Source: Zantedeschia hybrid cultivar
Lineage: Eukaryota; Streptophyta; Magnoliopsida; Alismatales; Araceae
NCBI GenBank assembly: GCA_030544215.1
Contig: JARZZO010000001.1
Coordinates: 37,785,670-37,849,669, forward strand
DNA length: 64,000 bases
Direction: 5' to 3'
Shown here: piece by piece, positions 44,344 to 55,299 of the stretch
Numbering within the stretch: the stretch's first letter is position 1
How the letters are laid out: each line of letters begins with the position of its first letter
Position numbers and translations under genes: made by a program
Notes under the pieces: model-generated
What the model was told of the DNA's origin: nothing
The model's database searches: none
What the model saw: the letters and a program-made list of their open reading frames with translations, nothing else

Positions 44344-45578
44344 CATCCATGATCATACCTGTCTGTCCTGAGGAAAGCTTAAGTGATAGAAAAGGAGAAG
44401 GGGAAGTGAGTGATCTTTTAGAGGTTAATCCGGATTTTGAACACTTCATATTCCCCACAGTGGAAGTCAATATGCATGCTAGTCCGAACCTCGAATATTT
44501 TTTCTTCCCAATAGAGAAAGTGAATATTCTAGAAGATATATACCCGATGGATAGAGAGAAGATGGAAAACCCTCAGACTGACCAGCAAAGTGAAGTCACG
44601 ATCACACCTATCTCTCTTGAGGTGAGCTTGAAGGAAAAAGGGGAAGGAGAAATGAGTGATTTGCTGGATATTGAGCTGGACTTTGAATACTTTCTATTTC
44701 CCACAGAGGAATTAAATACACATGATGGTCCGGATCTTGAATATTTCTTCTTCCCAATGGATCAGAAAGTGGATAATCTTGAGGAATTGCATCAAGAGAA
44801 AACTGAAGCCATAGACTTAGCTAATCATCAAGAAGAGCCCATTGAGGGTAAGTTGGGGGGAGATGAAGGAGACGAGAAGGATTCTAGTGAGAGCCCAGAT
44901 ATTCACCTACCTATGATCCGTTTCCCGAATGTTAGAGAAACTAAGCCCAATAGCCTCCAAAAGCTGACCCGACTCAAGGAGGTGATGGAATTATTGGGCC
45001 AAGTCCACATCAACAGCCATTTTCTCAAAGAAACTCACTGTGTTGCCCAACTCAATTCTTACAATATCGATAACATCAATCTTTACTGGATTTTATTGAA
45101 ATTTGAGGCCAAACCGAACCTGTTCTCAGTCTCTATCTTTGAGAAATTTGGAATCCACAAATTAAAGTGCACGTCGGTTGCTTTGCAGTCAATTGATCAT
45201 TTCATTAAGCAGCCACATGACATGATCCAAGATACTCTTATTCAGATGGATAGGAGCCACATATTTGCTGATTTTCCCATCTTCGACATTGGATCATCCC
45301 CTTCATTGAATCAATGGCCCATCATTCTGGGAACTTTTGATCTTTTTATCGAGGATCAAGTCCTTCAATTTAGTCAAGGACAAGAAGCAGGGTACGTAGT
45401 TGACATGGCCTACGAATCAAGTAGAACCAATATCCTATTGACCATGTTGAAAAAGTCTTTTCTTTGGAATCTCAATGATAACATTCTGACTCATCAGCTA
45501 CATGCAATGCTAAGTGCACTCCAACCAACAAATTTTAAAATGCATGCACTGAAATTTGTGCTAGTAGGCATTGGATAG
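44344..45578 (+). pseudogene. Athila-2 ORF, C-terminal part: acidic duplicated repeat plus protease-like domain
   Basis: Open from the Athila-3 right junction to the stop at 45576-45578 and in phase with 35461-36256, so the gene had 676 codons before the insertion. It contains two tandem copies of about 80 residues (KGEGEVSDLL...FEHFIFP...LEYFFFP, then KGEGEMSDLL...FEYFLFP...LEYFFFP). The C-terminal 200 residues follow the Athila protease region block by block: LGQVHINSHFLKE, then PNLFSVSIFEKFGIHKLK against VNLLPTASYEKFDIGELK, then QWPIILG against HTPIILG. The catalytic DLGA becomes KFEA (45099-45110). I read this as a protease fold without protease chemistry. Function is unknown. Confidence 0.82.
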
Positions 45579-46462
45579 TGTGTACATTCTGTTTGGCTGA
45601 AGACGATAAACTGAGCGCTTGTTGGGAGGCAACCCAATATTTTACTTCAGTTTTTGTATTTCTTTTCATTTTTAGGTCCTTGAGCAGCAGTCGTCGTGGG
45701 CATGTCGCATCCTCTTCATTACAGGTTGTTTCGCTCCTTCACAATTCGCTTCTGGCTGACATGTTTTTCTTATCTTTTATGCCATTGAGGACAATGTCAA
45801 TCAAGTTGGGGGGTGGGACAATCAATTTGATATGCATTTATTGGAAAATCTTTTGAAGAAAACTGATATCTTTCACTGAAAAATAGTCAAATTTTTAAAA
45901 AATTTCTTTTCACATCCTATGAAAATTGCATGAAAATCATGTTTCATTAAGTAAATCTTAAACAAATCAGTTTTTTGGTTGTCGCATTGGTTAAAGAATC
46001 TTCAAAGTTTAAATATCCAATCTTCAAAGTACGCACCTTCCCTCAGGCAATTCAAATAGAGTGGCAAAAAGTACGCACTCTCAAAAGCAAAAGTACAATG
46101 AAATGAAAGAAAACGCCGTACTAAAAAGTCCAGCGTACCAAAAACATGACCAAGTCGTGAAAAGTGCTGAGTTGGGATGGGAACTGAAAAACGGTCCTCA
46201 CTGACTGATCGGGAAATCTTTTATTCTCTTCTCCTCCCTAAGTAGTCTTATCTAAAGGGTAGTAAAGGCAAGAATATACCAGAAAGGTCGGAAACGAGTT
46301 CTAAGTGTGTCAAATTTCATGCACAATCACTTGTCTGAATCAAAATATTGTGGGATATAAAAACTTTTAGCTCAACCAAACGGCTACCACTTAAATTGAT
46401 TCTGAAAGATACTACAAATGAAGCATGATAGTTCATTGTTTGTCCTAACTTTTCCTTATTTG
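45579..46462 (+). other. Athila-2 3' untranslated region
   Basis: No open frame of interest. Holds an extra G6 tract AAGTTGGGGGGTGGGA (45803-45818) and one AAGTACGCAC-type repeat pair (about 46028 and 46070). A deletion of about 300 bp relative to Athila-3 lies near 46022, flanked by two copies of TCTTCAAAG. Confidence 0.7.
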
Positions 46463-46500
46463 CATTGCTAAGGGACTAGCAATGAGTAAGTTGGGGGGTG
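46463..46500 (+). other. Athila-2 stem-loop and polypurine tract
   Basis: CATTGCTA (46463-46470), loop AGGGAC, TAGCAATG (46477-46484), then AAGTTGGGGGGTG (46488-46500) and the 3' LTR. Confidence 0.85.
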
Positions 46501-48602
46501 TGATAAAGTGTTAAATTGATTATTTAAGGGCAATCATATGCATCATACTCATGTTTTTATCTGCAAAATAGCATGAAATGATAGATAATTGTGTAACAAG
46601 TCCAACAGTACCAATTTCATCAAATTCTGACTTAAAAACATCGTCATTTCATGTGATTAAAGGAGCATAGCGCATTTGCGGTTTTTCGACAAAACCGAGA
46701 TGAAATGAGTAAATATGATGATATTTTTATGATAATGCGCTAAATTATATTTATTTTGTGTGAACAGGACATGCCGATGATGCAGTGCAGCTGGTGGAGT
46801 TTCCGGAAATTTAGGGGAGGTCCAGTGTGCGGATTTCAACTAAAACAGGGGTAAAAATGTAATTTGATTCCTTCCTTCGCTGGAGTTTCCCAAAACCCAC
46901 TATTTCCTTCCGTCTCTCCAATTTCCTAAACACATCCCTTCCTTTATTTTAAAAATCCTCTCTCTCTCTCGTTTTAGAAATTCGAATCCTATTTCTTTTC
47001 CAGTTTCCTCTTCCTCTCCAGATCAAAATCCTGTCCCTTCTCCAAGCCTCCCACGTTCCTTCTCCTCTTCCGATTTCTCCTATAAATTCCCAGCCTCTCT
47101 CAGCCGTTCTCTTCCTCCTCCGTCTCTGTTCTCTCTCCGTTTTTATTTTTTTCCTAGCCTCCTCTTCTTTTCCAACTCTCTTTCCCGCAGCCCTCTCTCT
47201 TATATTTTCTCTCCCTCTCTCGTTCTCTCCTCTGGTTTTCTCTCGTCCTCCCTCTCTGTTTCTCTCGCCTTCTCCGTTTCCTTCCTCCCTCCTAGCACTT
47301 TCCTCCTCTCTCTCCGTTTCCTAGTACTCTCCTTCTCTTTCCCTGTTTCCCAGCACTCTCTTTCTCTTCCTCCAGATCTCTCCCACGCAGCTCTCTCTTT
47401 CTTTCCCTCTACATCTCTCCTGTCTCTCATTTTCTTCTCCTATCTCTCTTCGATTCTTTCTGTAGATTTCCAGCAACCTCTCTTCCTCCCTCTCTTCTCT
47501 CTTCTCTGCCACCCTCTCTTCTCTCTTCTCTGCCTCCCTCTCCACCAGCACGACCTGCAAGCATGCATGCACGCACCAGCGGTGAAGCCCTCCTCCACGT
47601 TGTCGGCAAGTTCCAGGTTGAAGCCTAGCCGGCTGTGAGCTCCTCCTTTTCCAACCTGGCGCACCAGCAGTGAGGACTCCACGCGCAGCCCGGCGAGCCT
47701 CCTCCAGAAACTTCCTCAAGCAGCAGCTGCATCCAAGCTCTTCCAGCACCTCCACGCATGCAGCAGCTGTTCACTGCACCAACCGAGCTCCATGCAACCT
47801 CCACGCATGCAGCAGCTGTTCACTGCACCAACCGAGCTCCATGCAACCTCCACGTGCAGCAGCCTCCTCCAAGCGCCAACCTGCAGCATCCAGCAGCAGC
47901 TTCAGCAAGCTACAGGGACTTGTTGTTAGAAGTTTTTGTTTATTTATTTCAATCATGTTGTTGTTTCTTACATTGGATCTAATGATTAGTTAATTAAGTA
48001 CTAATAGTTCAAGTATTTTTATTTCTTATCATTAAATATTTGCATATTAGCATTAATTTGATTGTTTAGATAGTTGCATGAACAGTACGTCACTATTCAC
48101 CTCTAACTTCCAGAATTTTATTCTTCCAATGTAAAATCTTTTTATTCAAATCAATCGATATCTAGTACTTGTTTTGATTTAAATTTTATTTAAAAAAATG
48201 TTAAAAAAATAAAATAAAATGAAAAAAATCTTTTGATGAATAGTAACAAGGGGGTATGTAGCTAAGTTTGATTGGGCTCCATCACTATGCATGCGTATGC
48301 AGGGGCTTTGATTGAGTGCTCTTTTCTTTGCACCTTTTAGTTTTGTCATTTGTATTAATACCCTTGTTTAATTAGTTAAAGTTAGTTGATTCCACTAGTT
48401 TTTTTTTACATTGTTTTTTTTTTTTATAAAAAAAAGATATCTAAATTTTCAAAATCCAAAGTTTTCAAAGTTATAATTCTAACTCCCTATGGATCGACTC
48501 GAACTCACCGCTATTAAATTTCCAAATTTTGATTTGAGTGAGCCGGATAAATTTAGATTGAACGTTTTCATGTGTTTAACGACGCACAATTCGAAACGAT
48601 CA
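46501..48602 (+). repeat. Athila-2 3' LTR
   Basis: 2102 bp. Nearly identical to the 5' LTR apart from a 49-bp tandem duplication (47757-47854; one copy only at left) and a roughly 10-bp CAGCATC insertion near 47885. Confidence 0.93.
47757..47854 (+). repeat. 49-bp tandem duplication in Athila-2 3' LTR
   Basis: Two adjacent copies starting CATGCAGCAGCTGTTCACTG (47757 and 47806). The 5' LTR has one copy at about 33751. Confidence 0.9.
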
Positions 48603-48607
48603 GTACA

Positions 48608-49626
48608 AGAAGACCAGTGGGAGCACAGTCACCTTCTTCGTTCTTTACGTAGACGACATGCTACTCATTGGGAATGATATAGCTATGATGTCATCCGTAA
48701 AGATATGGATGTCGAAAAACTTCTCCATGAAAGATTTGGGAGAAGCATCCTACGTATTGGGAATACAGATATATAGAGATAGGTTAAAGAGGATGCTTGG
48801 AATGACCCAATCCTTGTACATAGATACCATAGTCCAAAGTTTTGGCATGGAAAATTCCAAGAGAGGTCTCATACCAATGAGACATGGAATTAATCTCTCA
48901 AAGGGGCAGTCTCCTAAGACTCCTGATGAGAGGGCATTCAGGGATAGAATACTCTATGCCTCTGCCATAGGATCTATCATGTATGCCATGTTATGTACAA
49001 GGCCTGATGTTGCATATGCTCTAAGTGTTACGAGCAGATTTCAAACTGATCTAGGCGAAGAGCACTGGAAAGCAGTGAAATGTATCCTTAAGTACTTGAG
49101 AAGAACTAAGGATATGTTTCTTGTCTATGGAGGAGGTGACTTGAAACTGCGAGACTTTACTAACTCAAGTTTCCAGTCGGATCCAGATGATAGCAAGTCT
49201 ACATTTGGATTTGTGTTTACTATGAACAGAGGCGCAGTGTGCTGGAAGAGTTCCAAGCAAGTAACCATTGTAGATTCGACGACTGAAGCTGAGTACATCG
49301 CTGCAGCTGAAGCCGCCAAGGAAGTAATGTGGTTGAAGAAATTCATCACCGACCTCGGCGTAGTTCCCAGCATCTCTGATCATGTTCCGCTGTTGTGCGA
49401 CAACAATGAAGACATTGCACAAGCGAAAGAGCCGCGGTATCATCAGAAATCGAAGCATATTTTGAGACACTTTCATCTTATTAGAGAGATCATATCCAGA
49501 GGAGATGTAGTGGTGGAAAGAGTTCCATCTATCGACAGTGTAGAAGATCCACTGACAAAGCCGTTGGCTCAAATTGTGTTTGAGCGTCACCTAGAGTCTA
49601 TAGGCTTACTGTATAAAGGTGATTGA
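48608..49626 (+). pseudogene. Copia-B RT second part and RNase H
   Basis: Resumes after the GTACA duplication. RT: LYVDDMLLIGND (YVDD 48646-48657), WMSKNFSMKDLGEASYVLG, RPDVAYALSVTSRFQ. RNase H: NSSFQSDPDDSKST, VCWKSSKQVTIVDSTTEAEYIAAAEA, PLLCDNN, HILRHFHLIRE. The frame is open for 339 codons to the TGA at 49624-49626 (Trp codon in Copia-A). This is the best-preserved copia segment in the window. Confidence 0.92.
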
Positions 49627-49646
49627 CTTTAGTCCAAGTGGGAGAT

Positions 49647-51180
49647 TGTTAGTCTTAGGTGGCCTACAAGCCAATATGACTTTGTAATCTTATTCATTTA
49701 TTAATAAGATGACATAATATTCATTGTGTGTAAATCGTATTAATTATCGTCTCATAATGAAGTCCTTAAATATATGCGATAGTGATCATATTATGATGAG
49801 ATCATACTAGTAAGACTGATCACTTAAACACATATATTCTTAATCGTTTCTAGTTGGAGGATATCCGAGAAGCACATCGGATATTTGGTTAGACTAGTAC
49901 AGATTACTCCCGCTCATAAGATGAGGGTGACTGATCTCATAGTCACTTGTGTGAAGATATTAAGGCGAATCTGTAGGTGCTCATTGGAGAATGAGTTCAC
50001 TGAATTGATCTGACTGAATCACTGGATGGTACTGTACCTCACTGTCAACCAGCTTGATTCTATTGTCGCAGTTGCGTGGGTGGTCCTCGGACTTGAGACA
50101 CCAAGGACACCTTGTCGGTGGACTTTTGTGGTTTGACCTTGGTTTATGAATCTCTAACCACGGGATTCTAAACAGCCAAGGATCGGGTACAGCGGAATAC
50201 CGTCGAAGGGAATTGAGTGTCAATAAGGAATCATTCGCTCTCGGTACGATGAGAGAGAATGCTATAGGAGGGATGCGCGAAAGTCCCTGGCCAGGATGGA
50301 CGATAATATCGGGAAAGGAGTTTTTCGATATTCATCAACGGCATCCGATCCAAGTGAGTCGACCAGTTAGGGTTTGACAGCACGCCATACCTTGAGTTGA
50401 CTCGAGAGCATTCTACGAATGAAGGATAATATCCACGCGGTAACTGTCGGCGGAAAGGTTCTGAGAGTGGGTTACTTAACCCCGATACCTTTCAGGTTCA
50501 CGTGGTGTTGCTTGGAACCCAACGTGATCGGAGGCCCGATTGAATTCGATGTGCGACATCAATTCGATTGATTAATTAACTAATAAAGAGGTATTAATTG
50601 ATTAATAAAGCCAGTGAGGAGTCACTGGGCTTATTGGGCTATTAACCAAACTGGTAATTAGGCCTCTAGGGTCACACGCAAATGATTCTCAAGGCGATGG
50701 ATAACTAAGTAGATTTTTTATAAACCAGGGATTTTTATGAAAAATCGTGCGGTAGTATAAAATATAGCAAACAGGCTGAGCCTGCTAACCCTAGCCGCCC
50801 CCGCCTCTCTTTCTCTCTCTCTCTAGTGCCCCAGAAGAATATGGATCCCTGGATCTACTCCGCCGCATCTTCGAATCCCGTTCGACGGGATATCGTCCGC
50901 GCATTCCGGCGAACGGCGGGGACTTCGTGGGCTGCGAAGAACGAGGAACGTGAGGATATCCGTCATGAGGAGAATCGCGTGGACTCTGCTAGAGGTCGGG
51001 CGCTTGCGTGGCTTGCGGTGTCGCACCGGCGGAACCGAACGGTTGCGGATTCGAATCCGCATATGATAAAAATCGATTATCCGATAATCTGGTTCTTAGA
51101 TTTTTCGAAATGGGAACGGATCTCCATTTTAATTTTATTTTTGCTGCGTGGGAGATCCCGAGAAACCCGAGAACCCAACA
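49647..51180 (+). repeat. Copia-B 3' LTR
   Basis: 1534 bp, TGTTAGTCTTAGG...ACCCAACA, same family as 29911-31462. U3 stem-loop at 49859-49886 with one arm mutated (TCGGATATTT). Right flank CCATC would be the target duplication; the left one lies outside the window. Confidence 0.93.
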
Positions 51181-51606
51181 CCATCTGCTTTTGATAAAGG
51201 ACAAGAGCGGCATGTATGAAGCCTTCATGCCAACAATGTAGCCCATAGCAACATACCACCAAGCATTCTCTAGGTCATGAGCATCCTCTTCTACGAAAAC
51301 AACAACCTTACAATCTCCACGCACCTTGGGTTCAATAAAATCCAGCTTGTTGATTGGTTGCACTTGAGGGTTGGAAAATAGGGATCTCCATGTTCTAGGA
51401 GTTGTAGAAACTCTAGAAGTCAATCTGGAATGACGGTTTAGAGGCCTACCTCGGGATGGCTGTTTATGGGGAATACCTTGTGAAGATCCTACCCCTCGTA
51501 TGGAAAGATCAATCGCGGTATTCACATGGCTATCTTGAGCAGCCGTAGGAGGAGAGGACCTCCTCTGCCGCCCAGAGCCTCCACACACTCCCATGCTCAG
51601 AGCCTT
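51181..51606 (-). pseudogene. LINE ORF1-like fragment (DUF4283-type)
   Basis: On the minus strand an open stretch of about 140 codons. It reads through TWRSLFSNPQ, KLDFIEP, VVFVEEDAHDLENAWWYVAMGYIVGMKASYMPLLSFIKSRW. That pattern (W..LF, an acidic block, W...L.GYV.G..PSY, F....W) is the N-terminal DUF4283-like domain of plant L1 ORF1 and related proteins. It starts beside Tat RT at about 51606 and is cut by the Copia-B LTR at 51180. The rest presumably lies left of Copia-B, outside the window. The assignment rests on pattern memory only. Confidence 0.55.
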
Positions 51607-52000
51607 CATTTGGTTCCTGCGCAGTGTAGAGAAGGTCTCGGCCAAATCGGCCATATGGTTAGATGCCGCTCGGCTTTTCACTAGCATATCGTCAATATAC
51701 ACCTCTATATTTCGGCCTAGTTGGGGGGCAAACATTTTGTTGACAAGGCATTGATAAGTTGCTCCCGCATTCTTCAGGCCGAAAGACATTCTGGTGAAGC
51801 AGTATAAGCCGAGATCTGTTGTAAAGCTGGTCTTGTCTTCGTTTCGGATGCATCCGGATCTGATGATACCCCGAATAGGCGTCGAGGAAGCTGAGCAGTT
51901 CGTAGCCGGAAGTGGCGTCTACCAATTGATCTATTTGAGGCTGGGGGAAACTGTCCATCGGACAAGCCTTACTAAGGTTAGTGAAATCCATGCACATCAG
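51607..52000 (-). pseudogene. Tat-type RT fragment
   Basis: Two overlapping frames. 51692-51997 carries MCMDFTNLSKACPMDSFPQP and FLDAYSGYHQ (motif A Asp kept). After a frameshift near 51830, the other frame carries MSFGLKNAGATYQ and VYIDDMLVKS (catalytic YIDD, 51687-51700). It stops at NQMK, where the LINE fragment begins. Confidence 0.85.
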
Positions 52001-52830
52001 CCACTTACCGTCCTTTTTGGACCATGACTACATTGGCCACCCATTCAGGATGATGAACTTCCCGAAGGTGTCCCACGTGCAAGCCTTTTTGTACTTCGGC
52101 CTGGATCACCATTCTCCACTCCTGGTTGAAGGTTCGTTACTTCTACTTGATCGGAGGATGACCAATATCAACATGCAGATGGTGCTCGGCAACCTCTGGA
52201 TCGACTCCCGGCATGTCCGAGGAGGACCATGTGAAGACGTCGAGATTTTGCTTGAGGAAATCAACCAGTTCTTCGGCTTCCGCTTTTGCATGATCGGAAC
52301 CTATCAGCAAGGTCCGGCCTTCATCTCATGGGACTGGGATAGTTACAACCTCTACCCGAGGAGGCCTCGGCCGAAGATTCAATAGAAAGGGACTCGGCCG
52401 CTGCTTTGCCCTTCACCGAGATCATATAACAATGTCGGGCTGCTTCTTGGTTCCCTTTAGCTTCACCTAGTCCGTGGTTGATGTGGAACTTTAGATTTTG
52501 TTGATAGGATGAAGGCACAACACCAATTCCTCCTATCAGCCTTCGGCCGAAGATAGCATTGTAGGCCAAATCGATTTTCACGACTGCAAAGTCGGTCTCC
52601 ACAGTTAACTATTTCGGAGCTGTACCGAGGGTCACGGGCAGTCAAACGATGTCTTCCACTCGACAGGGGGCTCCGTTAAAGTCAAACAAAGGACCACTAT
52701 GAGCCTTCATATTGGCCTCAGTCAGGCCAAGTTTTAGGAAGCAATCATAAAAAAGCACATTAGGTGCACTCCCATTATCAACAAAAATACAATGAACATC
52801 GTAGTGTTCTGTTACAGCATCCACGACAAG
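52001..52830 (-). pseudogene. Tat-type protease and PR-RT linker
   Basis: Frame 52642-52824 has CIFVDNGSAPNVLFYDCFLKLGL, the Tat protease active site (DNGS, here DNGSA). Frame 52321-52602 has FAVVKIDLAYNAIFGRRLI, VVPSSYQQNLKF and GEAKGNQEAARHCY, the standard stretch after it. Frameshifts and stops separate them, and 52001-52320 is too damaged to place. Confidence 0.8.
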
Positions 52831-53059
52831 AGCATCATCATGTGGGACTTGAATATATTTGAGGTCAGCTTCATTGAAGATAGTATCCTCTTGTCGAGAG
52901 CGCTTTGGCTCTACACCAACTGCTGCGACGTCTGAATACGTCTCTACGCGATGACGCCGATGAGATGCCTCTCCTGATCCCCCGGATCATGACGGATCCA
53001 ACGTTGGGTCGTTGATGCAATGCCTCCACCACAGGCCCAGCTTTCGACAGAGGTTGAGG

Positions 53060-54460
53060 CTACCTGGTTGCTGCTGGAGGATCTCTGCCTTGAGGCTGAT
53101 GAGGACCCGGTTGTGGCAAATGCCCTTCCCTGATGAGGCGGTCAATCTCCTCCCGAAGGTGACAGCACTCGTCAGTCGAATGTCCCGTCTCCCAATGATA
53201 CTCATAGTATTTTCGAGAGTCCCTTCGGCGAGGATTAGTCTTGATGCGATTTGGTCGGCGGAGCATGCCTTTTACCTTCATAAGCATTCAAGAGGGAGGA
53301 GCCAGCAGTGGCAGGTGCTGATGCTGAGGAGTCTGACGCCTCTCTCGGCCCCATTCTTCTTCCCTTATGTACCTCTTTTGGGAGGATTCCTGGTCTTCGG
53401 TGCGCGGGCATACTGCTGGTAGAGTAGTGGTCGATACCACTTCGGCAACGTCCTTGCCCTTGGACAACATCAACGCCTCCGGGTTGATGTACTTGTGTGC
53501 CCGGGCCACCAGGTCTTGAAAGGTTGGAGGATTCCCAATAGAACTGAGAAGCCTCTCGTCCGTGCATCCACTGATTACGACCGAGACCGCAATGGAACTA
53601 TCCAGATTCGGAATATAGGTTGCTTCGGCGTGGAACCTGGTGAAATATTCCTGGAGAGTCTCAGCTAGTCCTTGCCGGATGGCAAGCATACTGGCCGAGG
53701 TCTTGCACTGCCAAGTAGCATCGTAAAATTGGTCAATGAAAAATTGACCCAGTTGCACCAAAGAATGAATGGAATTCGGAACCAAGGTTTCAAACCAAGT
53801 AGAGGCAATTTTCACTGAAGTGAGGGGAAAAAGTCGGCAGCGAACTGCTTCAGGAACACCTCGGACTGAAAGATAAGAATTGAATCTTTGAAAATGACTA
53901 ACGGGATCCGTCATGCCATCGTACAGAGGACCCTTCGGCAGCTTGAAGGTGGGAGGCACTTATGTAGTTAGAATTCTAGGAGAGAAGGGGGTTTACTCCA
54001 GAATTGCGCTGGCCAGAGGCGCTCCGTAGGGTCGGGACACCATTTGCTGCATCTCCTTCCTCATCTCAGTTAATCTCTGGTCCAACTCCAGAGTTGTAGT
54101 TGTCATGGCAGCCGAACGCCCTTCGGCTCCGATAGGATGGGTGCCAGACGAAGAGTTGTCCAGCTCAGTCGGCAGGTGAATTGGTGCGTGGAACGTGGAA
54201 CGTGGCCTTGTGGCCCATATGGCTCACCATGAGCCGAAACCCCTTCAGGTGGGTATGCTCGCCAGGGCCCCAGTGCCCAGTTGAAAACTGTCCGGCTGGG
54301 CAGTACTACGGTTCTGGTGGTGCCAACCTTGCTGGCTGATTCAGCAGGCCCATGTGCTGGGTGAAGGCCAAAACCATATCGCGCAGTGGGGCCAAAGAGG
54401 TGATGGTAGCCGTGAGCATAGCTACCTGCTGCGAGAGTTTCTCCACCTAGTCGCCCCAAG
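53060..54460 (-). pseudogene. Tat-type gag
   Basis: Best frame 53288-53959: YDGMTDPVSHFQRFNSYLSVRG, RLFPLTSVKIASTWFETL, FFIDQFYDATWQCKTSASML, ESLQEYFTRFHAEA-like. This is the Retrotrans_gag capsid of Tat elements. A shift leads to 53060-53287, with a degraded zinc knuckle (YYEYHWETGHSTDECCHLREEI; the first Cys is gone) and an RDPP tail. The N-terminal part (53960-54460) is frame-broken. Confidence 0.82.
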
Positions 54461-54818
54461 GAACGACGGGCTCAGGTATTGCCGGGAGGGCTGATCCCTA
54501 TGGAGGATTGGCTGGGACTCCTTAGGCATGAAGGAGTGACTGGGCAGGAGTCACCCTCATCTCTGTCTCGTCTTGACCAGATCGTCTCGTTACTGGTCAA
54601 TGAGATGTGGCTGCTTCTTTCCCACAGACAACGTCAAGTGATGTTGCCGAGGCAATCATTGTCGGACTCCAGAAGCGGAATCCGAAAACCAGTAGGCGAC
54701 TGAGAGCCGAGGGGGATCCGAGCCGAGAGAGAGTCAGGGACGAAGGCAGAAGCTCCTACAGGAAGAAGGAACCAGTCAGGAAGGGTCTCGGGTCTCGGCC
54801 TAGGGGAACCCTCCCCAA
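54461..54818 (-). other. Tat-type leader and gag start
   Basis: No credible frame survives on the minus strand. The sequence is part of the element by position, between LTR and gag. No primer site was recognised next to the LTR. Confidence 0.4.
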
Positions 54819-55299
54819 TGGTTAAGTTAGCAATAGGCTTAGTGAAAACTTTAGTATTAAGAGAGAGATGGAGGCTTAATAGTGTGTGTATCTTTTCGTC
54901 ATGAATAGTGCTCCTTTTATAGTGGGGGATGAGGGTTCCTTTCTTGTGGCAGGTGATGTAGGACTATCTTTAGAAGTTTGAGATAAAATCTCGAGAATAC
55001 CCTAAGTGCTAGTAGGCCGTAGGCCCATAAGTAGTTGATTGAGTCGGGCCGGACCTGTCTCGGACCCTTATGCATTTGGGTCATTTAGGAATGAAATCCG
55101 CATTCGGCCTACTGAGTGGGCTAGACCCATGTCGGCCCAGTACGCACCTGGGCTGAATATTGCTTAGTTTGATGATTGAGCCAGATCCATCTCCGCCCAG
55201 TATGATCCTGGGCCGCCGAGAACAGATGAATGGCGCTCGGCCCATTCTTGAATTGGGATTGGGCCTAGCTTCTGGGGCCAATTGCGTTTTGCCCCATCA
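54819..55299 (-). repeat. Tat-type 5' LTR
   Basis: 481 bp by TG/CA ends: minus TGATGGGGC at 55299 to TTAACCA at 54819. It contains a minus-strand TATA box (CTATAAAAGG, about 54912-54921). The inner end is less sure than the outer one because no second LTR is present and the primer site was not identified. Confidence 0.65.

Larger units (their letters stand above)
32483..48602 (+). mobile_element. Athila-2: non-autonomous Athila-type element, split by Athila-3
   Basis: LTRs 32483-34525 and 46501-48602, primer site, leader, one ORF and polypurine tract, with perfect target duplication GTACA (32478-32482, 48603-48607). Without the nested Athila-3 it is about 8.0 kb. It has no RT, RNase H or integrase. 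The single ORF was intact when Athila-3 landed in it. It inserted into Copia-B RT. Confidence 0.93.
51607..55299 (-). mobile_element. Tat-type Ty3/gypsy element, 5' part (minus strand)
   Basis: From right to left: LTR (54819-55299), gag, protease, RT up to motif YIDD, then a break at the LINE fragment. RT wording (KACPMDSFPQPQIDQLVDATSGYELLSFLDAYSGYHQIRM, FGLKNAGATYQ) is typical of Tat/Retand-group elements. RNase H and integrase are not in the window. If the LINE inserted here, they lie left of Copia-B. Confidence 0.8.

Noticed and set aside
35461..45578. Env-like gene in the non-autonomous Athila elements
   Set aside because: No signal peptide or membrane segment is visible. The position is that of gag, and the C-terminus aligns with the protease region.
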